This document shows positions 34,904-42,862 of a stretch of DNA of 64,000 nucleotides, piece by piece. The DNA lies in contig NZ_BMLC01000001.1 of the NCBI RefSeq assembly GCF_014645015.1, forward strand, positions 1 through 64,000, in the 5' to 3' direction. A model generated the notes under the pieces. The model had not been told where the DNA came from. It did no database searches and saw nothing but the letters and a program-made list of their open reading frames with translations. Each line of letters begins with the position of its first letter. The first letter of the stretch is position 1. The translations under genes were made by a program, and so were the position numbers. This stretch comes from Salinibacterium xinjiangense (GTDB lineage Bacteria > Actinomycetota > Actinomycetes > Actinomycetales > Microbacteriaceae).

Positions 34904-35602
34904 TCAGGCGGCGGTAACCTCTCGTGCCACAGCGCCATAAGACGCCGTAACGAGGATGGGGATGTGGTCTGATGAGCCGCGTGGCATGGTCTGCACGTCG
35001 TCGATTGTGAAGCCCTGCGACGTGACGAAGTCGAAGTGCCCGCGGAAGAATTTATAGGCGGTGTAGGTCTGACGGTCGCTCAGCGTCAGGTCGTATCCGG
35101 ATTTTGCGACCCTGTTCGACAGGTCGTCTTTGAAGAGCGGGTAGTTATAGTCGCCGACCATGATGATCGGCGCGCCCGACCCGAGATCCTGCAACAACTC
35201 GTGTGCTGCCTTGATTTGCTTGCGTCGAAGCGAGTTGAGAGCCGTCAGCGGAGCCGCGTGAAAAGAGGCGAGGACCAGCTCGTGCCCCGATGCCCGGTCG
35301 ATGAGCTTTGTCCCGACAAGTCTCTCGGGAGTCGGCGTGAAGATCAGATCGTGCAGTGACTTCTTGAGCTCGAATGACTTGCTCGCCAATTGCTCATAGC
35401 GGTCTTTGCGGTAATAGACAGCGAGACCGAGCCTGTTTCGCTTCGTCGAGTCGGCGAGGTGGAGGTTGCCGATCTCGGCCGGCAGTTCGGAAGCTATGCA
35501 CTCCTGGAGGCACATGGCATCGAGATCGGGTGTCTTGGCGAGTTCGGCGAGTTCGATGCTCGCCCGATTCTTGCGGAGGTTGTAACTGATGACGCGAATC
35601 AC
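34904..35602 (-). CDS. Endonuclease/exonuclease/phosphatase (EEP) family protein, 232 aa
   Basis: Shows the EEP/DNase I-like fold landmarks: RVISYNLRKN (Asn), DAMCLQECIA (metal-binding Glu), VLASFHAAPL (His), IIMVGDYNYP (catalytic Asp and Asn) and SSDHIPILV (final Asp-His pair). Members hydrolyse phosphodiester bonds of DNA, RNA or lipids; the substrate here is not evident. Start taken as GTG 35602 with GAGGG about 10 bases upstream; a longer frame to 35653 lacks such a site. No signal peptide. Confidence 0.8.
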   Translation of the reverse strand: MIRVISYNLRKNRASIELAELAKTPDLDAMCLQECIASELPAEIGNLHLADSTKRNRLGLAVYYRKDRYEQLASKSFELKKSLHDLIFTPTPERLVGTKLIDRASGHELVLASFHAAPLTALNSLRRKQIKAAHELLQDLGSGAPIIMVGDYNYPLFKDDLSNRVAKSGYDLTLSDRQTYTAYKFFRGHFDFVTSQGFTIDDVQTMPRGSSDHIPILVTASYGAVAREVTAA

Positions 35603-35672
35603 GGTCCTGAATCCCTCTTTCCTCACACGAAGACACCAGCCTATGGTCTCCACGAGTATTCGAAGTCACCGG

Positions 35673-36134
35673 CTAGAGCGGCGGGTCTGCGTCCAGGGTT
35701 TGCATTACTTTGCCCATCACGTGGTCAAGTGCCGCGACATCCTGGGCATCGAGCGAAGCGAAAACTGTGCAAAGCACGGTGGCGACATGACCGGGCGCCG
35801 TCGCCTGCACCTTCTCCCATCCTGCCTCGGTGAGCTGCGCATTGGTGGTCCGACGATCGCCGGGACAGGGTGACCGGCGAAGGTATCCGCGATTTTCCAG
35901 CCTGGATGCCACATGCGAGAGCCGCTGAAGCGTCGAGCTCGTGCGCTCGGCAAGCTGGGTCATACGCAGCGCGTGATCCGGCGCTTCTGACAGCATCGCG
36001 AGCGTCAGGTAGTCGAAATGGCTGAGATCTGAGTCGCGCCTAAGCTGGCTGTCGAGCACACCGGGAAGCCGCTCGACCACGGTAGCGAGTTTGCGCCAGG
36101 CGGCCTGCTGGTCGTCATCAAGCCAGATGGTCAC
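35673..36134 (-). CDS. MarR-family transcriptional regulator, 153 aa
   Basis: Typical winged-helix MarR layout: HFDYLTLAMLSEAPDHALRM, TQLAERTSSTLQRLSHVASR (recognition helix) and LENRGYLRRSPCPGDRRTTN (wing with the DxR motif). Start is a GTG with a TACACT box ending six bases upstream, suggesting a leaderless transcript. MarR proteins often control a neighbour. The candidates here are the EEP gene downstream and the broken methyltransferase upstream. Confidence 0.87.
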   Translation of the reverse strand: MTIWLDDDQQAAWRKLATVVERLPGVLDSQLRRDSDLSHFDYLTLAMLSEAPDHALRMTQLAERTSSTLQRLSHVASRLENRGYLRRSPCPGDRRTTNAQLTEAGWEKVQATAPGHVATVLCTVFASLDAQDVAALDHVMGKVMQTLDADPPL

Positions 36135-36205
36135 TCTTCCAGTGTAGGTCTGGCGCAGCCGCGGCTACCGTCTCATCGCTGCCGTCTCGCCGCTGGCGGA
36201 TCGAC

Positions 36206-36839
36206 TCAGGGCTTACGCACCTCAATGAGTGCGCGCTGGCCCCTCGACACGAACGAGCTGTGCTTCGCGATGTGTTCGTGCATGGCCCCGAGTCTGTCGC
36301 GGTATGCGGCGACGGAAAAGTCGGGCACCGTCCAGATCACTTTTCGGAGGAAGACCACCACGGCTGCGACATCGAAGAATTCGAGCGTCGGCGATTCGCT
36401 GTGCAGGTCGCGCACGTCGAGTCCGGCAGACTGCGCACCGGATTCGAGTCGGGTGGTCGTCGGGACGGAGTCGACCCACTGCGCGCCCATCATGAACTCG
36501 TACAGCCTGCGATTGGTGCCATGCCCGATCTGCTGCGAGAGGAAGGTTCCTCCCGGTCTGAGCACCCTGGCGATGTCGAACCACGGCGTGACGGTGAGAA
36601 GTCGTGATGTCACGACATCGAATGTCTCGCCGTCGAACGGCAGCGGTGCGTCGTTTGCCACCTCGGTGACCGTTCCCCCGAGAGGCGTCAGCCGCGACCT
36701 TGCGATGGCGAGATTCGGCGGCAAGGGCGGCATATTCCCACCATGTCCGCTCCTCGGTGGCACGCCCCTCGAACCACGAGAAATCCCAGCCGTCTGTATC
36801 GACGGCCGCACTCTCGGCAGGGAGTTCCTCGAATGTCAT
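36206..36839 (-). pseudogene. Class I SAM-dependent methyltransferase, broken by an internal deletion
   Basis: The first part is in one frame (MTFEELPAESAAVDTDGWDF, SWFEGRATEERTWWEYAALA), the rest in another (PNLAIARSRLTPLGGTVTEV, PLPFDGETFDVVTSRLLTV, ARVLRPGGTFLSQQIG, then to a stop at 36206). The segment that should lie between, including the glycine-rich SAM-binding motif I, is missing: the two parts meet within about 20 bases near 36730. A deletion that also shifts the frame explains this. The promoter (TAGCGT six bases before the ATG) is intact, so the loss may be recent. Confidence 0.8.
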
Positions 36840-36909
36840 GATCCAACGCTATCCGTGAGACATTTTCAGCGCATCAGCGCATCAGCTCATCAGCTCACGA
36901 CTCAGGAGG

Positions 36910-37824
36910 TCACACGAAACGCACACCATCACCGACGCGCGTGCGCACATCGAACAACTCGTTGCCGCCGATGAGCGCCGATCCCGGGATTCCCTGGCGC
37001 AGCAGCATCGCCAGGTATGACTGGGTCACCGCGATCGTCGCGGCCCCCCGCACGCTTCCCAGCTGGATCATGGGTTCGTCGAGTGCGTCATCCGGAAGCA
37101 CGACCACGAGCCCCGTAAACCGTACGCGCAGTTGTCTTGACAGCACTTTCGCACGAGTGGCGAGTTCATGCAGCGGTCGCTCGCCCATCAGGGCCTCACC
37201 GATCAGCTCTCCCTTGCGCACCCTGACAGGCCCGCCGAAGTCTTCGGACAGCATGGCGAACAGTCCGCTCGGACCCAGCACCACGTGGTCGATCTTCGAC
37301 TCCGGATCCCCCGTCGAGACGTCATGCCAGACGGTGTAGCCGATCCCGAGGCTGCTCAGGGTGCGGGCCGTCGACTCCTCTGCGAGGGCGTCGGCCAGCG
37401 TGTGCCTGATCTCCCGTGGGGCGGTGCGCACGAAGGCCGGGTCGTAAGGGTCGGCGATCTCGACTCCCCTGCCCGCCCACTCACGCAGCTGGCTGAGAAA
37501 CCTCTCTCGCCGCCAGCCGCCGGGGTGCCCGTGTGACCTGGCTTTGGGTCTGGTGTCCTGGCGCGCACGTGCGGCGTGTGTTGTGAACGGCTCATGATGG
37601 TCGGAGTGGATGCCGCGACCGGCATCGTACGCTGCCCGCTTCTCTGCCGTGCTGACGTGATCCCACGCCCGCTGCACGGCGTTGAAGCGGCCGGGGTCGC
37701 CGCCCGTGTCCGGGTGGGTTTCCCGCAGCGCTTTGCGGAACGCACGTCGGAGCTCGTCGTGTGTTGCGGATACCGCGACGCCGAGCACGTCATACGGGCT
37801 CGCCGACATGGGACTTTCAGGCAT
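36910..37824 (-). CDS. J-domain protein with NERD-like C-terminal region, ~304 aa
   Basis: Residues ~5-70 form a DnaJ J-domain: SPYDVLGVAVSATHDELRRA, FRKALRETHPDTGGDPGRFN (HPD motif) and AWDHVSTAEKRAAYDAGRG. J-domains stimulate DnaK ATPase. No G/F or zinc region follows; instead residues ~150-300 contain a domain recalling NERD (DPESKIDHVVLGPSGLFAML, VRVRKGELIGEAL). The combination suggests a specialised co-chaperone or nucleic acid protein rather than canonical DnaJ. Start uncertain between ATG 37824 and ATG 37809 (GAAAG before each). Confidence 0.75.
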   Translation of the reverse strand: MPESPMSASPYDVLGVAVSATHDELRRAFRKALRETHPDTGGDPGRFNAVQRAWDHVSTAEKRAAYDAGRGIHSDHHEPFTTHAARARQDTRPKARSHGHPGGWRRERFLSQLREWAGRGVEIADPYDPAFVRTAPREIRHTLADALAEESTARTLSSLGIGYTVWHDVSTGDPESKIDHVVLGPSGLFAMLSEDFGGPVRVRKGELIGEALMGERPLHELATRAKVLSRQLRVRFTGLVVVLPDDALDEPMIQLGSVRGAATIAVTQSYLAMLLRQGIPGSALIGGNELFDVRTRVGDGVRFV

Positions 37825-37916
37825 TCTTTCGCTTTCGACGTGAGGCAAGGGCTTGCCCACCATACCCAGCCATCTTGGACGATTGCTGGCCTGCGCTGCC
37901 TAAGTCGTGGGCGGTG

Positions 37917-39462
37917 CTACCGCGCCCGGAGGTCTTTGCGCAAGATTTTGCCTGAACTCGACTTCGGAACCGTCTCGATGAAAGCTACCTGGCGCACCTT
38001 CTTATGCGGCGCAACGCGCTTGGCGACAAAGGCCATGACGGCATCTTCATCGAGCTCGGCGCCCGCCACCGTCACAACGAAAGCCTTCGGAACCTCCTGG
38101 CCGTCATCGTCCGGTGCTCCGACGACGGCGGCATCGGCGATGAGTGGATGCGTCAGCAGCAATGCTTCGAGTTCGGCCGGCGCCCTCCTTCAGCCTGTCG
38201 ACAATGAAGAATGAACCGTCGGCGTCAACTGTGGCGATGTCGCCCGTGCGCAGGAATCCGTCGGCTTCGAGAGACTCACGCGTCGCGTCATCACGCCCGA
38301 GATAGCCGAGCATGATGTTCGGCCCTCTCACCCACAGCTCGCCGGGTTCGCTCATCCCGGTTCCGGCAAGTACCTCCTCGCCGGTCTCGACATCGATGAG
38401 TTTGCACTCGATGTTGGCCACAGGGACACCGATGGAGCCGCGGGCGATATCCATGCGGTCCGGGGGGATCACGTGCGAGACGGGGCTCATCTCGGTCATG
38501 CCGTACCCCTGGGCAACCCGGGTGTCGAGTCGTCGGGCCACGGTCTCTGCCAGCGCCGTGTCGAGCGGTGCGGCGCCAGAGAACACGACGCGCACCTTCG
38601 ACAGGTCGTACTGCTCGATGATGGGGTGCTTTGCCAGCGCTACAGCGATGGGTGGAGCGATGAAGAGGTAGGTGCAGCCGTGATCCTGGGTGATGCGCAG
38701 AAACTCGACGAGATCGAACTTCGGCATGGTCACGAGCCGTGCACGCTTCTTCAGCGCGATGTTCAAGAGCACGGTCATCCCGTAGATGTGGAAGAACGGC
38801 AGCAGGGCGAGAACCCGGTCGTCCTGTTCAACATCGAGCACAGGGCGGCATTGTTGAACGTTGGCGACCAGGTTGGTGTGGCTGAGCATGACGCCTTTAG
38901 GCTTGCCCGTCGTGCCCGAGGAGTATGGCAGCACGGCGATGTGGGTCGCGGGATCGAAGCTGACCTCGGGAGGTGTCGACTGCTGCGCGAGGAGATCGCG
39001 CAGGGAGGGGTGGCCCTCAGCCCCGTCGATCACGATGAGGTGCTCCGCATCGATACCGACCTCATTTGCCGCGATTTCGGCCTGTGGCAGCATCGGGGAG
39101 ATCGTGAACAGGAAGCGCGCCTTCGAGTCAGACAGTTGGCTGACGATTTCCTCGGGCGTGGACAGGGCATTGATCGTCGTGGCGGTGGCGCCTGCGCGAA
39201 GGATTCCATGAAAGACGCTCGCGAATACGGGGACGTTGGGGCACAGCATGCCCACTACGTCACCGACCTTCACCCCGCGGTCGGCAAGGGCGCCGGCGAC
39301 GGCGTCGATCTGGCCGACCAGTTGTGCGTAGGAGGTCTCGGCTCCTGATGGTCCGTCGACGAGGGCGATGCGGTTGAGGTCGGCCGCAGTGAGATCGGAG
39401 AAGAGGAAGTCGTAGATGCTCAGCGCTGGGATTATTTCGTCGGGAAACGGGCTTGTGAACAT
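37917..39462 (-). pseudogene. 4-coumarate-CoA-ligase-like AMP-dependent ligase, frameshifted by a small deletion
   Basis: A strong AGGAG site precedes the ATG at 39462. The protein reads normally through LPYSSGTTGKPKGVMLSH (AMP-binding), AQGYGMTEMSPVSH, GELWVRGPNIMLGYLGRDDA and [20 protein letters not shown], then changes frame near 38185 and resumes as [20 protein letters not shown] through to [13 protein letters not shown], which holds the catalytic A10 lysine. The hinge segment LIKYKGYQV expected between these is absent: about 26 bases have been lost. The two halves would form a normal ~515-residue ligase. As it stands the product would lack the C-terminal lid domain. Confidence 0.82.
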
Positions 39463-39565
39463 GAGATCTCCTTCGATCAGTCCGGTAGCCCGATCCTGAT
39501 CGGCCCACGCCAGCGTGCTGAGCATTCAGCGCCAACCCGCAGGTGTTTCAGCGTATCTTGTTGTC

Positions 39566-40057
39566 GTGACCACTATCAGCGACATCCCGCTCACCACCAT
39601 CGACGGCGCCACGACCTCGCTCGCCGACTACGCAGACAAGGTCGTGCTCATCGTCAATGTCGCGTCCCGTTGCGGCCTCGCGCCCCAGTACGAGAAGCTC
39701 GAGGCCCTGCAGAAGACCTACGGTGAGCGCGGATTCACCGTGCTCGGCTTTCCCAGCAACCAGTTCCTGCAAGAGCTCAGCACGGAAGACAAGATCAAGG
39801 AATACTGCTCCATGACGTGGGGCGTGACTTTCCCGATGTTCGAGAAGGTCAGGCTCAATGGCAAGAGCGCACACCCGCTGTACCAGGAGCTCACCAAGAC
39901 ACCGGATGCCGCGGGCAAAGCCGGCAAGGTCAAGTGGAACTTCGAGAAGTTCGTGATCACACCTGATGGCGGCATCCACAGGTTTCGGCCGACCGTCGAG
40001 CCGGACGCTCCGGAGATCGTCTCGTTGATCGAAGTTTCACTGCCCGCGAGCACTTAG
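39566..40057 (+). CDS. Glutathione peroxidase family thiol peroxidase, 163 aa
   Basis: Thioredoxin-fold peroxidase with the peroxidatic Cys36 in NVASRCGLAPQYEKLEALQK, Gln in GFPSNQFLQE and Trp-Asn in VKWNFEKFVI. Cys replaces selenocysteine, as usual in bacteria; these enzymes are normally thioredoxin- or mycothiol-system dependent. Start is a GTG six bases after a TATCTT box, without a ribosome binding site (leaderless layout); an ATG at 39515 would lie upstream of that promoter. Divergent from the ligase pseudogene. Confidence 0.9.
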   Translation: MTTISDIPLTTIDGATTSLADYADKVVLIVNVASRCGLAPQYEKLEALQKTYGERGFTVLGFPSNQFLQELSTEDKIKEYCSMTWGVTFPMFEKVRLNGKSAHPLYQELTKTPDAAGKAGKVKWNFEKFVITPDGGIHRFRPTVEPDAPEIVSLIEVSLPAST

Positions 40058-40367
40058 GTTTCTCGCACGCGATTTCTGCTGTGCGGGCACGGCCAGGCGC
40101 CAGCGCACGTCGAGGGGAGACCGGGCACCCCGGCTCCTGGCCAAGGGTCGACCTAACCCGGCGCGCGCCTGGTGTCAGAGATTTCGATTGGGTTGCGGAT
40201 CGAAGGCGGAATCGCTGGTATCCCTGTCAGCATGCTCCTGCGCACGATGCGTCTACAGACGCGAGAATGAGACCGAGAACTGCCAGACAGGTTGAACAGG
40301 GCGGCTCGCGCATCGATTCAAGCCCAGCGGCGCCTGAGTCGGTGGCCGAGGATCGTATTCTGGAACC
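40058..40367. other. Intergenic stretch
   Basis: No gene seen. The right end carries TATTCT (40356-40361), six bases before the next ATG. Confidence 0.4.
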
Positions 40368-40652
40368 ATGTCGAAGACCTTCGCCCATGAGCCGGATGCC
40401 AGCCGCTACACACTCACCGTCGACGGGAACCTCGTCGCCCTCGCCGACTATCGGATCAACGGCAGCTCGATCTCGTTCAATCACACCTACACCCAGCCGA
40501 ACCAACGTGGAAAAGGTTTTGCGGGTGAGGTCGTCGAGTTCGCGATGGACGATGTCGAGGCCACAACCGAGAGGCGCGTTGTGCCGATGTGCTGGTACGT
40601 CTCGGACTGGTTCGATGCCCACCCAGCGCGCGGCGGGCTGCTGATCCGGTAG
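40368..40652 (+). CDS. Small GNAT-like N-acetyltransferase (Acetyltransf_CG/YjdJ type), 94 aa
   Basis: Short acetyltransferase-fold protein: YTLTVDGNLVALADYRINGS, SISFNHTYTQPNQRGKGFAG (the acetyl-CoA loop with RGKGxA) and EVVEFAMDD, then the ending VVPMCWYVSDWFDAHPA. This matches the minimal GNAT family of ~90-residue proteins; substrate unknown. TATTCT lies exactly six bases before the ATG, and no ribosome binding site is present. Confidence 0.82.
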   Translation: MSKTFAHEPDASRYTLTVDGNLVALADYRINGSSISFNHTYTQPNQRGKGFAGEVVEFAMDDVEATTERRVVPMCWYVSDWFDAHPARGGLLIR

Positions 40653-40786
40653 GGCAGCGGCTGGCTTCGGACCGACGGCTCTCTCATCCAGAGGTAGACA
40701 GACGACCTCACCCCTTGAAATGGGGATCGCACGGCCTTTTGGTCGTCCTTACTGTCGTAATTATAGAAACGACGGCGGGGGCCGAG

Positions 40787-41134
40787 ATGTCGATTATCCA
40801 ACACACGCACGTGCCTTCTGGCTGGTACCCGGATGGCGTCGCAGACGGCAGCCTGCGCTGGTGGGATGGCACCGACTGGACGAATGACGTCCGTCCGATC
40901 GCCGCTCCGGTTCTCGTTCCGGTTCTGCTGATGGATGTGGAATACGTCCCCGGGGAATCCCTGCCGGTCGAGCCCGATTCCATCGAAACCCCTCACGATC
41001 TTTCAACACTGCTGGCGTCCGTCCCCGAACGACAGGCGCCAGTGCACCGTTTCACCACCTCGGCTCTGAGCCGGCGCCAGCTGCGCGAGATGCTGGGCGG
41101 CCCCTTGGTCACCGATACGCCGGCCGACCAGTAG
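40787..41134 (+). CDS. DUF2510 domain protein, 115 aa
   Basis: The N-terminus holds the DUF2510 motif VPSGWYPDGVADGSLRWWDG followed by TDWTNDVRP, a ~40-residue module common at the start of actinobacterial membrane or secreted proteins. The rest (Pro/Val-rich, then SRRQLREMLGG) has no recognised domain and no membrane segment. A TATAGA box lies 25 bases upstream and GGGGG near the start. The next gene is a broken DUF2510 protein on the same strand. Confidence 0.75.
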   Translation: MSIIQHTHVPSGWYPDGVADGSLRWWDGTDWTNDVRPIAAPVLVPVLLMDVEYVPGESLPVEPDSIETPHDLSTLLASVPERQAPVHRFTTSALSRRQLREMLGGPLVTDTPADQ

Positions 41135-41147
41135 GGCAAGCAACGAC

Positions 41148-41918
41148 ATGACCGAGGTGATGGAACGCACCCCACCGGTGGGCTGGTATCCCGAAAGTCC
41201 TGAATCGACACTGCTTCGATGGTGAGACGGTTCGGCGTGGACCGACCACACCATGGATCCAGCGTAGGAATCGATCGCCCCTGGCCCCAGCCGTCGCGAA
41301 CGTCGGGAGCAACATTGCTCTGAGAGTGGGGACCAGGCCGACGACTCTCCTGCAGCGACTGCCGGCGCTTACTTCCAGCAGGCAGGGGCCGAGACCTCGC
41401 AGGGCTCGCCGTCAACAGGCATTGAATGGTTCGTCGATCCTGCTTCAGCATGCTGGAATGCGGTCCCCTCGACCCTGCCGACCCGGTCATCCACCGAGCG
41501 CGTCTGGGCGCTTGCCTTCGTACCGTGGGTCGCAGCCCTCTCATCGTTGGGATCTGTGCTCGTGCACGCGGTCATCATGCCGCACATCGGTCTTCTGATC
41601 GTCGGCGCGCTGGTTCCGGCGCTCTGGATGCCTGCCACCGCCGTTCAGGATCGCAAATCCCTGATCGAGCTGGGGTTTCGGATGCCGGCGAGTTCCTGGT
41701 GGATCCTTCTCGGTCCACTGGCATACATGATCGCCCTCACGGTCAAGGTCGTCCAGGTGACAGAAAAGGGGCGGGCACCGCTGGTGCTGTTGCTGGTGAA
41801 CACCATCGCGGTACCCGTGGTTGTGTTTGCCGCTGTCCATTTCCTGCCGAACGTCATGGGGCAGTTCTCACCGGATTCCAGCGCGACCCGTCTCGTTTGG
41901 TCAGCCGCCACGAATTGA
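41148..41918 (+). pseudogene. DUF2510 membrane protein with two in-frame stops
   Basis: A single frame runs the whole length: MTEVMERTPPVGWYPESPES, TLLRW, TGA (41223-41225), DGSAWTDHTMDPA, TAG (41265-41267), then ~215 residues ending in a membrane domain (VWALAFVPWVAALSSLGSVL; IGLLIVGALVPALWMP; SWWILLGPLAYMIALTVKVV; PLVLLLVNTIAVPVVVFAAV). The TGA sits on the second Trp of the RWWDG motif, one base from TGG. With both stops read through, the product would be a normal DUF2510 membrane protein of ~255 residues. Two stops argue for a pseudogene rather than recoding. Confidence 0.75.
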
Positions 41919-42153
41919 TGACAGCGGTGGTGGCCGTCACCGTCGCTACATGCTGTGCCACCTGCGCGGCGATCTCCGGGTCATCCGCCGCGAAGCGCAC
42001 CACGATCCTGGCCTGGCCCGAGACCACCTGAAGCTCAGCAGCCTCGACCACCACCAGTTCCCATGCCGCTGTCCGCGCTGCCGGCAGTACCCGGTCTGGC
42101 GTCACTCCGGGCGCCAGCGCGCCGATGGCCATGGTCACTCGATACGACGGCAT
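41854..42153 (-). CDS. Conserved hypothetical protein beside rnhA, 99 aa
   Basis: Reads MPSYRVTMAIGALAPGVTPD, RVLPAARTAAWELVVVEAAE, ARIVVRFAADDPEIAAQVAQ and INSWRLTKRDGSRWNPV. An alpha-beta protein with alternating strands and helices; I believe similar genes occur next to RNase H in related actinobacteria, but no function is known. It overlaps the end of the DUF2510 pseudogene antisense by 65 bases. Its ATG is 19 bases from the divergent rnhA ATG, and its -10 box (TAGGGT) overlaps that of rnhA. Confidence 0.68.
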   Translation of the reverse strand: MPSYRVTMAIGALAPGVTPDRVLPAARTAAWELVVVEAAELQVVSGQARIVVRFAADDPEIAAQVAQHVATVTATTAVINSWRLTKRDGSRWNPVRTAP

Positions 42154-42172
42154 GCTCGCTACCCTAGACGTG
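42154..42172. promoter_or_regulatory. Overlapping divergent -10 boxes between two leaderless starts
   Basis: The 7 bases TACCCTA (42160-42166) give TACCCT for rightward rnhA and TAGGGT for the leftward gene. Each hexamer is followed by exactly 7 bases and then ATG (42173 rightward; 42153 leftward). There is no room for a ribosome binding site on either side. Confidence 0.65.
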
Positions 42173-42841
42173 ATGACTATTACTGCTGCTGCCGATGGTT
42201 CGGCGCTGGGAAATCCGGGACCTGCTGGTTGGGCCTGGTACATCGACGACCAGACCTGGGCAGCCGGAGGCTGGCCCCACGGCACGAACAACATGGGCGA
42301 ACTGAAGGCCGTTCTGGAACTCTTCCGCGCTACATCGCACATCGATGACGACCTGCATATCCTCTGCGACAGCCAATACGTGATCAATTCCGTGACGAAG
42401 TGGATGCCCGGCTGGAAGAAGAAGGGGTGGAGGAAAGGTGATGGAAAGCCTGTCATGAACCTCGACCTGCTGCAGGAGATCGACGAGGCCATCGCCGGGA
42501 GGCGGTACAGGTTCGAGTGGGTCAAAGGGCACATAGGGCATGTGCTCAACGAAGCGGCGGATTCACGCGCACGGGCCGCTGCGGAGGCGTACCAGCGCGG
42601 CCGACAGGCCCCCGGCGGCCCGGGATACCCCGGTGCTGCGACAACTCGGGCCGATTCACCGATCGCGACGGGCACGGGGACGGGGGCACCCAGTCTCTTC
42701 GACCTCGATGAGCCCGGTGAGCCTGCGGAGCCCGACCGAAGGGTCAGCCTCACCTTCAGCGCCGCCGACTACGCGAGACTGGCCACACGAGCGGCCGCTG
42801 CAGGCGTTCCCGTCGAAGAACTGCTCCGGCGACTCGCCTGA
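42173..42841 (+). CDS. rnhA: Ribonuclease HI with C-terminal extension, 222 aa
   Basis: Cuts the RNA strand of RNA-DNA hybrids. Catalytic acids visible: Asp8 (TAAADGSALGNPGPAG), Glu43 (NNMGELKAV), Asp66 (HILCDSQYVINSV) and Asp130 (VLNEAADSRA), with the His loop WVKGHIGHVLNEAAD. After the ~145-residue RNase H domain comes a Gly/Pro linker and a short helical tail (VSLTFSAADYARLATRAAAA, ending VPVEELLRRLA) that resembles a small DNA-binding or dimer helix pair. ATG 42173 is taken rather than an earlier one because the -10 box TACCCT precedes it by 7 bases. Confidence 0.9.
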   Translation: MTITAAADGSALGNPGPAGWAWYIDDQTWAAGGWPHGTNNMGELKAVLELFRATSHIDDDLHILCDSQYVINSVTKWMPGWKKKGWRKGDGKPVMNLDLLQEIDEAIAGRRYRFEWVKGHIGHVLNEAADSRARAAAEAYQRGRQAPGGPGYPGAATTRADSPIATGTGTGAPSLFDLDEPGEPAEPDRRVSLTFSAADYARLATRAAAAGVPVEELLRRLA

Positions 42842-42862
42842 ACCATTTCCCGCAGGAGCGGG

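Noticed and set aside
42164-42753. Minus-strand frame running through rnhA (part of 41854-42753)
   Set aside because: Only the part below 42153 is coding-like and has a start; the rest is a shadow of rnhA.
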